This document shows positions 9,083-18,868 of a stretch of DNA of 64,000 nucleotides, in pieces. The DNA is from Barnesiella propionica (lineage in GTDB: Bacteria; Bacteroidota; Bacteroidia; Bacteroidales; Barnesiellaceae). The stretch is from assembly GCF_025567045.1 (NCBI RefSeq), contig NZ_JAOQJK010000009.1:62001-126000 (forward strand), read 5' to 3'. The translations under genes were made by a program, and so were the position numbers. Position 1 is the first letter of the stretch. Every line of letters begins with the position of its first letter. The notes under the pieces were generated by a model that saw only the letters and a program-made list of their open reading frames with translations, did not search any database and was not told the origin of the DNA.

Positions 9083-9113
9083 TTTAGGGGTTTTAAATTT
9101 TATATATTTGTAT

Positions 9114-10238
9114 ATGGATAATGAAAAAAATGTACAGCATTTCCTGAATCTTATTCAGAAATCGAGAAGGGGACGGTTCAAAGTCTATATAGGTATGATC
9201 GCCGGAGTAGGTAAGTCGTACCGGATGTTGCAGGAAGCCCATGAATTGCTGGATAGCGGCGTGGATGTGCAGATAGGTTACATAGAAACACATGGGCGTG
9301 CCGATACGGAGGCATTGGCAGAGGAATTGCCCGCCATTCCCAGAAAAAAGATTTTCTACAAAGGCAAAGAACTGGAAGAGATGGATATAGAGGCGATTCT
9401 GGCAATCCGTCCCGATATCGTAATCGTGGACGAACTGGCTCATACCAATGTAGAAGGCAGCGTAAACGAAAAGCGCTGGCAGGACGTGTTGCAGTTATTG
9501 GATGCAGGTATCAATGTCATATCTGCCGTCAATATACAGCATATAGAAGGGCTTAATGAGGAAGTGTATGATATAGTAGGGTTGGAAGTGAAAGAAAGAG
9601 TTCCCGATAGTGTGTTGGAACAGGCAGATGAAGTCGTGAACATAGATCTCACGGCCGAGGAATTACAGAACAGGCTTAAGGCGGGTAAGATATATAAGAC
9701 AGATAAGATATCGCAGGCAATGAACAATTTTTTCAAAGTTGAGAATATTCTCCAGTTGCGGGAACTTGCTTTGAGAGAAGTTGCTTTACGGGTGGCACAG
9801 AAGGTAGAAGATGAGGTTTCGGTGAGTAATACGAAACTGCGTCACGAGAAATTTCTGGTGTGCATCAGTTCCAATGAGAAGACTCCCCGGAGGATGATAA
9901 GAAAGACGGCGAGACTGGCATCTTATTATAATACGGGCTTTATTGTGTTATATGTCCAAACTCCCCGTGAAGCTTCGGATCGCATATCGCTAGCGAATCA
10001 AAGGCATTTATTAAATCATTTTAAATTATCGGTAGAGTTGGGAGGAGAGGTGGTACAAAAACAATGCAATCACGTGACGGACGGTATTATTGAAGTTTGT
10101 AAGGAAAGGCAGATTACCCGTTGTTGTATAGGAGTCCCGTCCCTGAGGTTTCTGTCCGCCCTGCTGACAGTGTGGCGTTATAAGAAATTAATAGAATTTC
10201 TTTCTCAATCCGGTATTGATTTGGTTATTTTGGCATAA
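9114..10238 (+). CDS. kdpD: KdpD N-terminal sensor protein (KdpD domain plus universal-stress domain, no kinase)
   Basis: Start chosen at ATG 9114 (374 residues). An upstream TTG at 9108 is possible but less likely. Residues about 18-230 match the cytoplasmic KdpD domain: GRFKVYIGMIAGVGKSYRM (a Walker-A-like loop), GYIETHGRADT, IVIVDELAHTNVEGS, KRWQDVLQLLDAGINVISAVN and IQHIEGLNE. The rest resembles a universal-stress-protein domain (KFLVCISSNEKTPRRMIRKT near 250). In E. coli these parts are fused to four membrane helices and a histidine kinase; here the protein stops before them. The kinase is a separate gene 22 bases downstream. I infer that the two interact as a split KdpD. Confidence 0.9.
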   Translation: MDNEKNVQHFLNLIQKSRRGRFKVYIGMIAGVGKSYRMLQEAHELLDSGVDVQIGYIETHGRADTEALAEELPAIPRKKIFYKGKELEEMDIEAILAIRPDIVIVDELAHTNVEGSVNEKRWQDVLQLLDAGINVISAVNIQHIEGLNEEVYDIVGLEVKERVPDSVLEQADEVVNIDLTAEELQNRLKAGKIYKTDKISQAMNNFFKVENILQLRELALREVALRVAQKVEDEVSVSNTKLRHEKFLVCISSNEKTPRRMIRKTARLASYYNTGFIVLYVQTPREASDRISLANQRHLLNHFKLSVELGGEVVQKQCNHVTDGIIEVCKERQITRCCIGVPSLRFLSALLTVWRYKKLIEFLSQSGIDLVILA

Positions 10239-10260
10239 TAAAAAATGAGCAGATAGAATT

Positions 10261-11973
10261 ATGAAAATAAAAAATAAGCTATCCTACGGAATGGGCGCAC
10301 TGTTCGGAATGATCCTTTTTTTAGGTCTGGTGTCGGTAGGATATATCGTGAAAATAAGTGCGGATACACAATCTATTTATGATAATAACAATAATTCCCT
10401 CGATTACGCCCGGAATATGCTTACAGCATTGGAGACGATCGGGACAGATGATGCGGCAAGAGCTATATTCCAGGAAAATCTGGAACGTCAGAAACGGAAT
10501 ATCACAGAAGATGACGAGAAAGACGTAACAAGGAAACTGGAATTGCATTATACGGAATATATCCAAACGGGTTCATCTCTGCTATTGCAGAAAATAAGAA
10601 CCGACTTGTATCATGTAATGAGTTTGAATATGAACTCTGTCCATCTGAAACAAAAAATGATAGGGGATATGGTGCATAGTGCTTTGTTGTGGATAAGTGT
10701 AGCTGCATTACTTTGTCTGGTCGTGGCTGCTATTATGTTCTTCCGTTTCCCTAAATCGATCGTGGAACCGATAAAAAGATTGACGAACGGTATTCTGGAG
10801 ATATCACAGGGAAATTATCAGAAACGGCTTCCGGTAAATTCCAATGATGAATTTAAAATGGTTTCTCACTCCTTTAATAAGATGGCCGAGAGTCTGGAAG
10901 AGTTCAAGGCCGGCTCCCTGGAAGATATTCTTTCGGCGAAAAAATATATCGAAGCTATCGTGAACAGTATTACAGAACCCATCATAGGACTCGATAAAGA
11001 AAAGAGAATCGTGTTCATAAATAATGAGGCTTTAAACATCCTTAATCTGAAACGGGAAGAGGTTCTGGGAAAGCTTGCCGCTGAAATATCTTTAAGAAAT
11101 GATCTTTTACGGCGTTTGATTAAAGAACTCTTGAACCGGGATACGAAAAAAGAACCTTTGAAAATCTATGCCGATAATAAAGAGAGTTATTTCAAAGCCT
11201 TCTACATACCTATTATTATCCGGGGAGAAGACAAAGAGCAGGAAAACAGGGGAGATGTGATATTATTGCGGAATATAACCGAATTTAAAGAACTGGATGC
11301 TGCGAAGACGACTTTTATATCTACCATATCTCATGAACTGAAAACTCCGGTATCGGCTATTATGATGAGCCTGCAATTGTTAGAGGATAAACGTATAGGA
11401 GAATTGAACGGTGAACAGCACCAACTATCCGAAAGTATTAAGGAAAATAGCGAACGCCTTATCAAAATCATAGGCGAGCTGTTGAATATGACACAGGTCG
11501 AGGCTGGCCGTCTGCAACTTATGCCCAAAGTTACTAAACCTATCGAGCTGATCGATTACGCGATAAATGCCAATCGCGTGCAGGCAGATAAGTTCAATTG
11601 CCATATAGAAGTGGATTATCCCGAAAAGATAAGCAAACTGTTTGTAGACAGTGAAAAAATCGCTTGGGTCATTACCAATCTTCTTAGTAATGCTATCCGT
11701 TATTCCAGTGAGAACGGGCGCGTCGTTATCGGAGCCAGGCAGCCGGATAGTAATGAAGTCGAAATATTTGTGAAAGATTTTGGAAAAGGTATTGATCCTC
11801 GTTATCATGAAAGTATATTCGACCGTTATTTCAGAGTGCCCGGAACTAAAGTACAGGGTAGTGGATTGGGACTGTCTATTTCCAGAGATTTCGTAGAGGC
11901 CCATAACGGGAAACTAACGGTAGAAAGCGAGTTAGGGAAGGGCAGCTGTTTTACGTTGCATTTTAAAGTGTAA
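10261..11973 (+). CDS. Membrane sensor histidine kinase (HAMP-PAS-HisKA-HATPase), partner of the KdpD domain protein
   Basis: 570 residues. Two transmembrane helices (about 9-31 and 138-160) flank a roughly 105-residue periplasmic segment. A HAMP linker (IVEPIKRLTNGILEISQGNY), a PAS domain (about 235-345) and a kinase core follow. The phospho-acceptor is H358 in TISHELKTPVSA; the N box is NLLSNAIRYS, then DFGKGID and GSGLGLSIS. All catalytic boxes are intact. It follows the KdpD-domain gene by 22 bases. By context it should phosphorylate the sigma-54 regulator at 1605-2936. Its sensor part is unlike the four-helix membrane region of E. coli KdpD. Confidence 0.93.
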   Translation: MKIKNKLSYGMGALFGMILFLGLVSVGYIVKISADTQSIYDNNNNSLDYARNMLTALETIGTDDAARAIFQENLERQKRNITEDDEKDVTRKLELHYTEYIQTGSSLLLQKIRTDLYHVMSLNMNSVHLKQKMIGDMVHSALLWISVAALLCLVVAAIMFFRFPKSIVEPIKRLTNGILEISQGNYQKRLPVNSNDEFKMVSHSFNKMAESLEEFKAGSLEDILSAKKYIEAIVNSITEPIIGLDKEKRIVFINNEALNILNLKREEVLGKLAAEISLRNDLLRRLIKELLNRDTKKEPLKIYADNKESYFKAFYIPIIIRGEDKEQENRGDVILLRNITEFKELDAAKTTFISTISHELKTPVSAIMMSLQLLEDKRIGELNGEQHQLSESIKENSERLIKIIGELLNMTQVEAGRLQLMPKVTKPIELIDYAINANRVQADKFNCHIEVDYPEKISKLFVDSEKIAWVITNLLSNAIRYSSENGRVVIGARQPDSNEVEIFVKDFGKGIDPRYHESIFDRYFRVPGTKVQGSGLGLSISRDFVEAHNGKLTVESELGKGSCFTLHFKV

Positions 11974-12043
11974 CATGCCCTGTATGGTGTAAAGACATGC
12001 CGGGGATTTATTTTTGAAGCCCGTATTCCTAAGAGTAATAACG

Positions 12044-12106
12044 GAAGAAAAAAACGCGGATATCTGCTTCTGTAAATTAAAGATACGATGCAGATATCCG
12101 TGTTTA
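12044..12106. terminator. Bidirectional terminator between the kinase and GLUG-protein genes
   Basis: An 11-base-pair perfect inverted repeat (12057-12067 with 12090-12100) with a 22-base loop. An A-rich run lies on the left (T-rich on the minus strand) and a short T-containing run on the right. It sits between two convergent genes and could serve both. Confidence 0.6.
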
Positions 12107-12136
12107 AACAATGAAACGATTTTGTTTCAACGAATA

Positions 12137-15100
12137 TTATTTTTCTACAGCAACTTTATAAACCTTATTACCGGATTTTATGAAATAAACACCTTTTTCC
12201 AGTTGGATAAGTCTGTTAACCGAATCCGTTTTTCCTTGTTGTAAAAGTATGCCTGATACTGTGAAAATTGCATATTCCGTCGGCTGGGAAATCATAACGC
12301 CTCCCGTTGTGGCATAGCAGGATGCGGCATTATTTTCGGCTTTTTCTATGCTTGAAGTACCGGTATTAAGTGTCAGGGTTATTTCCCGTTTATATTGTCC
12401 TAATTCCGCGGTTAATTTGAAATCGCCTTTAGTGTTGGAAGCTACCCCTACGTTTTCTCCGTTTATGGTAAATACGTCGTCGCCCGTCCATGTTATTTCA
12501 TTTGTTGAAGATAATTTGAAATTTCCGGTTACGTTAGCATAAGTATCTTCCGTTTCACCGTTAGAAAGCAATATTGCAGCGCGGTATAATTTGGCATAAT
12601 TGTCAGAAGAGAATGCAGTAAGTACGGGATAGCAGTTTTCAAGTGAACTCCAGGACGACCCGAAATCGGTTTTAGTCAGGCTTTCCGTATTAATACCTGT
12701 TTCATTTTCATCTTCTTTTTTGCCTATGGCGCTATATCCGATGACTTGACGGTCGTAATAACAATTATTCATAATGAGCTTTCCCTGTCCGCCTAATATT
12801 GCACCGGCATTTGCCGAACCGGTGTTAGTACAGATTATCGGACCGGCGGAATAACAGTTCGTGATTGTCATTTCGGAATAAGACGAATTGGGATATGCTA
12901 TGATACCTCCTACATTATTATATGCGCTGATGATTCCCATATTATAACAATCTGTTATGACCGGATTTCCTTTACCTATGATACCGCCCGCTCCGGGAGT
13001 AGTAGAACCCAGATTGTTTTTTGAATTTGTGATATTACCTACATTAAAACAAGCCGATATCTCAGGAGAAGTTCCCCGGCCGAGAATACCTGCAGCCGTT
13101 GAACTGCTGGCTGTAACGTTTCCCGCATTATATAAGTTATGGAAATAACCTTCATTATCGGAATATGATTTGTAGTTGTATCCGGCAATACCTCCGATTT
13201 CTGTTTCTCCGTTGATTTCTCCGCTATTGAAACTGTCACAAATAGTGTCTGTCCCGGTCAGATATCCTCCGATACCGCCTACATTGGTTTTTCCGGTTAC
13301 TTTGCCCTCATTGCTTGCAGCCATGATTTTTACATTGGAAGCGGAACCTACTATCCCCCCGGTTTTTGAAATTCCTGAAATTTCTCCCCGGTTGACTACT
13401 TGGTTTATTTTATTGGCGTTCGTTTTTATTTCGGCAACAATACCTCCCGTCATATCTTTGGCATTGCTGACGTTTCCTTCATTCGTGAGGCCGCTTAATG
13501 TTACGTTCTGGTAAGCGATGCCGACGAATCCCCCGGCATTGCCGTTTGTAGCAGAAACGCTGGCGTAGTTCTTGCAGTTTGTCAGATATCCGTCCATGCT
13601 GCCGGCAAAAGCTCCTACATATTGTTTTCCGTTGACGGCCGATCCTTCTCCGATCGTCAGATTGGATATCTGTCCTTCGGCTCCCACTCTTCCGAATAAT
13701 CCGACATACGAATTATCAGCAAGATTGATGACCAGATTGGTAATCGTTTTATTATTACCATCTACAATACCGTTGAATGTCGTGATACCGTCTGCCGCCA
13801 CAGGAATAAAAGATGAACCGGACATATTGATGTCTTCAGTTATTTTGAAATATTTTCCGTCGTAATTGTTTTGGGACTTATTGACCTCTGTAGATAGTTT
13901 GATAAGATCGTCGGCGGAACTTATTAACCAGGGATTTTCATTTGTACCTTTTCCTTCCAGGATATTTCCTAATGTGGAAATAGGAAGAATTTTCTGGTAA
14001 CCGTTATAAGTTCCGGTAAGTGTATCCGATGCATATGTGTTTGTAGCGGCATATTTGAGAGATCCCTCTCCTATACTGAACGTACTGCCGTTTTTTAAAG
14101 TCCATACCAGCTCTTCTTTTGCGGGCAGGATGATGTCGCTGCTGATCTGAAGGCGGTTGTCTTCGGAAGCGAAAATAACCGGTATGGAGGCCAGTTCGGA
14201 TGCATCCGTATTCATAAAGCTTTTCAGAACAGGATATTTTCCGTCTGTGTAACTCCAGGCTTCGTCATCTCCGAAACCTTTCCAGGAAGCTTTGGTCAGA
14301 TTGCCTGTCGTAATACCATTGACATTTTTAAGAATGTCTTTATATATTACGATTTGTTTGTCATAATAAACATTTGTGTATTGAGCGCCGTTGTCGGTAC
14401 CTGTTATGCTGCCCAGATTGTCCTTCGTTGCAGTCGCTGTTACCGGAGCCAGCGACAGCACATTGATCAACTGTCCTGCATTGGTGGCACATATACCTCC
14501 TACAATATCGCTTGCCGTAACCCGGCCTGCATTCAATACATTTTTTATGATACCGTTGTTCGTACCTGCTATACCTCCAGCATTTTTTGCTTTACTGTAG
14601 AACGCGATTATTTCACCGTTATTCTGGCAATTCTCAATCATACCGTCGTTATTATAGGCAATACCACCCAGAAAACCATTATCTGAATCGGCCGATACGC
14701 TTCCTTCGTTATAGCAGTTACGGATCACTCCTCCTGCTTGTACAAACGCGGCAATACCCCCGGAGTAACCTTTAGCGGTTGTAACGGCGGCGTAATTATA
14801 GCAATTATCCAGTGTTCCGTAAAGAGTTTCGACAAACGGCCCGAAATTCCGGTAGATTTTTAATTGACAACTTTTATCGATAGTCAGGTTTTTTACTACG
14901 CCGTTCCGGAATATGGTACGGAATAATCCCGAATGCAATGCCTCTCCGGTTTGAGTATCTATATAAAGATTTTTGATCGCGTGACCGTTGCCGTCGAATA
15001 TGCCGTCGAATGCGAGAATATCCGATGTAAAACAGAAGGGTATGAAATTTTTATCCAGTTCCATATCTATGTCTTGCGTCATCTTGAAATATTCGCCGGT

Positions 15101-16696
15101 GAAACTGATCTCTTGTGTATTGGTTGCATCCGATAATTTCATCATATCCTCTTTGCTTTTTATCAGGTAAGGATTGTTTTCTGTTCCCTCCCCGTCGAAT
15201 ATGCGTGGGTAGATACTGATGAGGCTTCTTTTTTCATAATTTCCCAGATAGGAAGTGATTGTTACGTTCTCGATTTTTGATCCCCGGGTCACTTTTACCG
15301 TATTGCCGTTCAAGACAGCAAGGCTGCTGCTGATATTCCATTCGATATCGTTTGCCGTACTAACGGTAAAATCCGAATATACTTTTCCGTGTTTTTCTCC
15401 ATCGGCCAGGTAGAAAGGAGTCGCATTTAAAATAGCTACATCTTCTTGTGCCGATTTTATTAATCGGGGGTACATACCCTCCGTAAATTTCCATATAGTA
15501 CCGTCGAATCCTGAAATACCGTTGGCAGTAGTCAGTTCTTTAGTCGTTTTGGCGTGATCGATACTGTTCCAGCCGGTTACCTGTGAGTCGAAGAAAGTAT
15601 TGTTTATGATAACTTCTCCCATTTTTTTTCCTACGATCTCGCTTCCTTCGTTACGTGCCAGGATCGAGTTGAATATACCTCCGATACTTAAACAGTTTTC
15701 AATAATCGTTTCATCGCTTGCCGTAGATTTATATCCTGCGATACCGCCTACGCCTTCAGAATTGGTGTCGTAAAGAGTCCCGGCATTGTAGCAATCTTTG
15801 ATGGTTCCGGCGTCCAGCGATCCGATAATACCGCCGCAATATCCGGTCGATGAGATATATCCGCCGTTCCAGCAACGTTCTATGGTTCCTCTGTTAAGGG
15901 TGGCAGAGATACCGCCGCAATTGTTTAACACACTACCTTGTATGGAACCGATGAAATAACAATCTGTAATGGTAGGAGAGGTATCTCCTAATTTTAAGGT
16001 GACAGACGCTATACCTCCGATATGTACGGACGAGCTGTTATCACTTTGGGAAATAATGGTTGCACTGCAAACGCAATTGTCAATATCTCCGTAATTTTGT
16101 CCTACCACACCGCCTATACTGACGGACGTAGTGATTGACCCTGAAAAAGAGCAATCTTTGACTTTTCCTTGCAAATATCCTACGATCCCTCCCTTGTATG
16201 AGCCGGAGGTAGAAGTCATGATCCCGTTTTCCACCTTGCAATTCTCGACGGAACCTGCAGCCTGTGCAGCAATAAAAGCTCCGTATGAATCGGTACAAGT
16301 AAGAGTCGGAGCATTTAAAGTCAGGTTTTTAATAATTCCGGCGGCATCCAGAGATGCGAACATAGATACGTATTTCGCTCCGTTCAGTTTAAGACCGTTT
16401 ATTGAATGCCCGTTTCCATCGAATGTACCTGCGAATTTTTTAGCTATGCCGCTTCCTGTAAAACCTATGGTCGTATAAGTGTCGGAAGAACCGTAAGTAA
16501 TATCGTTTTCCAGACGCAATAGTTTTCCCGATAACGTGTTTCCTCCGTTTACCACTGTGGCCAGTTCGGTCAGGTCTGCTACTTTCTTGATAAGGTAGGG
16601 AGAATCTGTTGATCCGTCTCCTCCGCTGAACACCTGGGAGTATCCGTTTACACAGAAGAAACTTCCAAGCAATAATGCGAATAGTTGTTTTTTCAT
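12137..16696 (-). CDS. Giant secreted GLUG-repeat protein with C-terminal sorting-like domain
   Basis: 1519 residues with a signal peptide (MKKQLFALLLGSFFCVNGYSQ). The body has many GLUG-type repeats (short G-G-I-x-G-x-x-x-G-x-I-x-N-C units such as GGIVGYLQGKVKDC and GGISATLNRGTIERC), predicted to fold as a right-handed beta-helix. It has three large modules, each opening with a G-x-G-(S/T)-x-x-x-P-(Y/W)-L-I motif (near residues 27, 502 and 915) and ending in a beta-rich segment. The final 73 residues (from about 1447) end with GVYFIKSGNKVYKVAV and resemble type IX secretion (Por) sorting tails. The stop of the upstream subtilase gene is 12 bases before this start, so they form an operon. Function unknown; a surface adhesin or glycan-binding protein is plausible. 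Confidence 0.88.
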   Translation of the reverse strand: MKKQLFALLLGSFFCVNGYSQVFSGGDGSTDSPYLIKKVADLTELATVVNGGNTLSGKLLRLENDITYGSSDTYTTIGFTGSGIAKKFAGTFDGNGHSINGLKLNGAKYVSMFASLDAAGIIKNLTLNAPTLTCTDSYGAFIAAQAAGSVENCKVENGIMTSTSGSYKGGIVGYLQGKVKDCSFSGSITTSVSIGGVVGQNYGDIDNCVCSATIISQSDNSSSVHIGGIASVTLKLGDTSPTITDCYFIGSIQGSVLNNCGGISATLNRGTIERCWNGGYISSTGYCGGIIGSLDAGTIKDCYNAGTLYDTNSEGVGGIAGYKSTASDETIIENCLSIGGIFNSILARNEGSEIVGKKMGEVIINNTFFDSQVTGWNSIDHAKTTKELTTANGISGFDGTIWKFTEGMYPRLIKSAQEDVAILNATPFYLADGEKHGKVYSDFTVSTANDIEWNISSSLAVLNGNTVKVTRGSKIENVTITSYLGNYEKRSLISIYPRIFDGEGTENNPYLIKSKEDMMKLSDATNTQEISFTGEYFKMTQDIDMELDKNFIPFCFTSDILAFDGIFDGNGHAIKNLYIDTQTGEALHSGLFRTIFRNGVVKNLTIDKSCQLKIYRNFGPFVETLYGTLDNCYNYAAVTTAKGYSGGIAAFVQAGGVIRNCYNEGSVSADSDNGFLGGIAYNNDGMIENCQNNGEIIAFYSKAKNAGGIAGTNNGIIKNVLNAGRVTASDIVGGICATNAGQLINVLSLAPVTATATKDNLGSITGTDNGAQYTNVYYDKQIVIYKDILKNVNGITTGNLTKASWKGFGDDEAWSYTDGKYPVLKSFMNTDASELASIPVIFASEDNRLQISSDIILPAKEELVWTLKNGSTFSIGEGSLKYAATNTYASDTLTGTYNGYQKILPISTLGNILEGKGTNENPWLISSADDLIKLSTEVNKSQNNYDGKYFKITEDINMSGSSFIPVAADGITTFNGIVDGNNKTITNLVINLADNSYVGLFGRVGAEGQISNLTIGEGSAVNGKQYVGAFAGSMDGYLTNCKNYASVSATNGNAGGFVGIAYQNVTLSGLTNEGNVSNAKDMTGGIVAEIKTNANKINQVVNRGEISGISKTGGIVGSASNVKIMAASNEGKVTGKTNVGGIGGYLTGTDTICDSFNSGEINGETEIGGIAGYNYKSYSDNEGYFHNLYNAGNVTASSSTAAGILGRGTSPEISACFNVGNITNSKNNLGSTTPGAGGIIGKGNPVITDCYNMGIISAYNNVGGIIAYPNSSYSEMTITNCYSAGPIICTNTGSANAGAILGGQGKLIMNNCYYDRQVIGYSAIGKKEDENETGINTESLTKTDFGSSWSSLENCYPVLTAFSSDNYAKLYRAAILLSNGETEDTYANVTGNFKLSSTNEITWTGDDVFTINGENVGVASNTKGDFKLTAELGQYKREITLTLNTGTSSIEKAENNAASCYATTGGVMISQPTEYAIFTVSGILLQQGKTDSVNRLIQLEKGVYFIKSGNKVYKVAVEK
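12359..16630 (-). repeat. Three tandem modules inside the GLUG-repeat gene
   Basis: Module 1 covers about residues 24-499, module 2 about 500-912 and module 3 about 913-1446. Each starts with the same G-x-G-(S/T)-x-x-x-P-(Y/W)-L-I motif, has a D-G-N-(G/N)-(H/K)-x-I-x-(G/N)-L segment (FDGNGHSINGL, FDGNGHAIKNL, VDGNNKTITNL), then GLUG units. The copies are diverged, so the duplication is old. Confidence 0.75.
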
Positions 16697-16708
16697 TTTA
16701 CCTTGCTG

Positions 16709-18868
16709 TTATTTGTTGTTTAAGTATTTAAATGTCTCTTTTTTGTCTGCGGATATTACCGTAACCAAATAAAGCCCTTTTTCTTTGTCCGACAAGTCCA
16801 GTATATATTCGTCTCCGCACGCTTTGTTTTTGACTGTTTCGGACAAAACTAATATTCCTTTATCGGTATATACGTTTACATAAGTGGCGGGAGTTGGTTT
16901 GAAATACAAAATATGCAGCTTATTGTTGATCCTGTTGCCTATCCAGCTATTGTTAATGTTTTTTGAAATAATATCTGTTTGCGAAGTATATTTTTTCAGA
17001 ATATAGACCAGCCCGTTATATGCATCTATTTTTCCGTATCCCCACGTATTATTGTTATCGTCTCCGGTATAAGCATCTTTAACGGCTGTTTCGCTCAGGA
17101 CTTCCCGTATCATGTCCGGGGTTAGTTTCGGATAAGCCTGGAGCCATGTGGCGATTATTCCGGCTACGTGGGGAGATGCCATGGATGTTCCCTGATATAC
17201 TCCGTAGAAATAATCTTTTCCGTTCCATGTCCCTTTTGATACACGCGAGATGTTGTTACTTTCGAAACTGTTGAACGCCGAAATGATATAGCTTCCGGGG
17301 GCGGCAATATCTGGTTTCATCCTTCCGTCGGTAGAAGGACCGTGATTAGAATAGGGAGCGATATCGTAAATAGGAAATCCTGAGTTAATGACGTCACCGT
17401 TCAGCGCTTTTATTTCGGTTTTTGTACTGTAAGAAGCTACCGTAATAATTTTTTTACCGGTTCCTCCGATTTCACAAACTCCGAATTTATTATCAGGAAT
17501 ATCCATATTAGGTAAAAATTGCTTGAAACAGCAGTAGTTTTCGTTAGCCCATGCATGAACAGTGGTTCCGGGTTCCCCGATGATGATAAGTCCGATAACC
17601 TTGTTCGGTTTATATTCGTCGATGCCCAGTTGCAGGTGGGCCATAGGCTTGTTGTTTAGCGGGCTTGTTTGTGTGACTATACTAAAAAAGCCGCTTGACT
17701 GGTCAAATGGCTTTTGTAAAGTGATAGAACCGCTGAATGATTTAGAGGCGTCGAATGTACGGCTTTTATAAACTGGCCGCATGGTTTCTTTATCGACGGT
17801 GCATACGTTTATTTTAAAGCTTTTCCCTTCATCTCCCCATACTTGTATTTCTCCGACACCAGAGAATCCTTCCAGAAAGGCGACTCCTGCAAATAAGGTA
17901 TCGTCTTCCAGTGTAAAAGTTTTTGAGATATGCATGTCTACCAGTCCGTTGTTGCCGGCGGCACCGACAAGGATACGTCCTTCTCCGGCCATTTCATCTG
18001 CCATGATGTCGCGGAGGGAAGTTCCGTCATGCGGTCCCATTTCGGTTCCTAAACTCATGTTTATTACGGCAGGAATTTCTTGTTCATCGGCATAATCGTA
18101 GATGTATTTTATCGCATCGGTGATACCTGCATCTATACTTTCAAACGTGGAGAAGGCCAGATCGGCCTCGCGGGCTACTCCATAATAAGGATTATTTATC
18201 GTATCGGCTCCGGCAGCGATTCCCATTACATGGCTGCCATGTGAGAAGTAGCTGTAATCGGTTCCTTTTGTGGTAATACTCTCTGGTGTCTTATATTCCG
18301 AGCCGTAGCCGAAATTCTCCGGTGCCGTACCGCTATTATCTCCCTGTACCCAGACCCGTTTGATTCGTAATGTTTCTCTGTCGGATGTGTAAAAGTCCGG
18401 ATGAGTGAAGTCTACTCCCCCGTCAATGACTCCGACCAGCACACCTTTTCCCAGGAACGGAGTTTCGATAGGATCTTTAGCCGCCTGCACATCGTCAACA
18501 CGGGTAGCTACTCTTGCAGAATCCATCTGAAATTTAACGGTTTGCGATGTCTGTATGCAATCTATGCCCTGTAGGTTCGCAGCTTCTTCCATAGCACTGA
18601 CCGGAATAACGGCTGTAATTACACTGGGAGTGACCGTTCTGATCGTTATGCCTAATTGCTTCAGAGTGTCGATACAGCTTTCATTATTGTATTTCAGATA
18701 GGCTGTGATTTTTTCTCCGGGAGTAAAAGCTTTTTTTGCTTTTGCCGAGCTGGGCGGAGCACTGATGTTCATCATATCCAATATAGTGTTGGATGTGAAT
18801 TTTGCAGGCATTTGAGCATAAACTGTCGTTATAAATGCCAAGAAGATAAATAGAAAATGTTTCTTCAT
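16709..18868 (-). CDS. Secreted subtilisin-like serine protease (S8) with C-terminal sorting-like domain
   Basis: 719 residues with a signal peptide ending VYAQ (about residue 19). An N-terminal propeptide-like region is followed by an S8 catalytic domain: D149 in VGVIDGGVDFTHPDF, H210 in SHGSHVMGIAAG and S562 in GTSMASPHVAGI. The region between H210 and S562 is longer than in simple subtilisins and probably carries an inserted domain, as in cell-envelope proteases. The last 75 residues (YVNVYTDKGILVLSE through KGLYLVTVISADKKE) resemble a type IX secretion tail. The GLUG-protein gene follows after 12 bases, so the two are probably co-expressed and may act together at the surface. Confidence 0.92.
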   Translation of the reverse strand: MKKHFLFIFLAFITTVYAQMPAKFTSNTILDMMNISAPPSSAKAKKAFTPGEKITAYLKYNNESCIDTLKQLGITIRTVTPSVITAVIPVSAMEEAANLQGIDCIQTSQTVKFQMDSARVATRVDDVQAAKDPIETPFLGKGVLVGVIDGGVDFTHPDFYTSDRETLRIKRVWVQGDNSGTAPENFGYGSEYKTPESITTKGTDYSYFSHGSHVMGIAAGADTINNPYYGVAREADLAFSTFESIDAGITDAIKYIYDYADEQEIPAVINMSLGTEMGPHDGTSLRDIMADEMAGEGRILVGAAGNNGLVDMHISKTFTLEDDTLFAGVAFLEGFSGVGEIQVWGDEGKSFKINVCTVDKETMRPVYKSRTFDASKSFSGSITLQKPFDQSSGFFSIVTQTSPLNNKPMAHLQLGIDEYKPNKVIGLIIIGEPGTTVHAWANENYCCFKQFLPNMDIPDNKFGVCEIGGTGKKIITVASYSTKTEIKALNGDVINSGFPIYDIAPYSNHGPSTDGRMKPDIAAPGSYIISAFNSFESNNISRVSKGTWNGKDYFYGVYQGTSMASPHVAGIIATWLQAYPKLTPDMIREVLSETAVKDAYTGDDNNNTWGYGKIDAYNGLVYILKKYTSQTDIISKNINNSWIGNRINNKLHILYFKPTPATYVNVYTDKGILVLSETVKNKACGDEYILDLSDKEKGLYLVTVISADKKETFKYLNNK

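Noticed and set aside
9103..9110. TATATTTG box immediately before kdpD
   Set aside because: A start about seven bases downstream would fall inside the chosen coding sequence (ATG 9114). It could only work for a leaderless or later-starting protein, so it is not listed as a promoter.
13176..13865. Plus-strand frames opposite the GLUG-repeat gene
   Set aside because: They arise from the repetitive glycine-rich codons on the other strand and have proline-rich translations without family resemblance.
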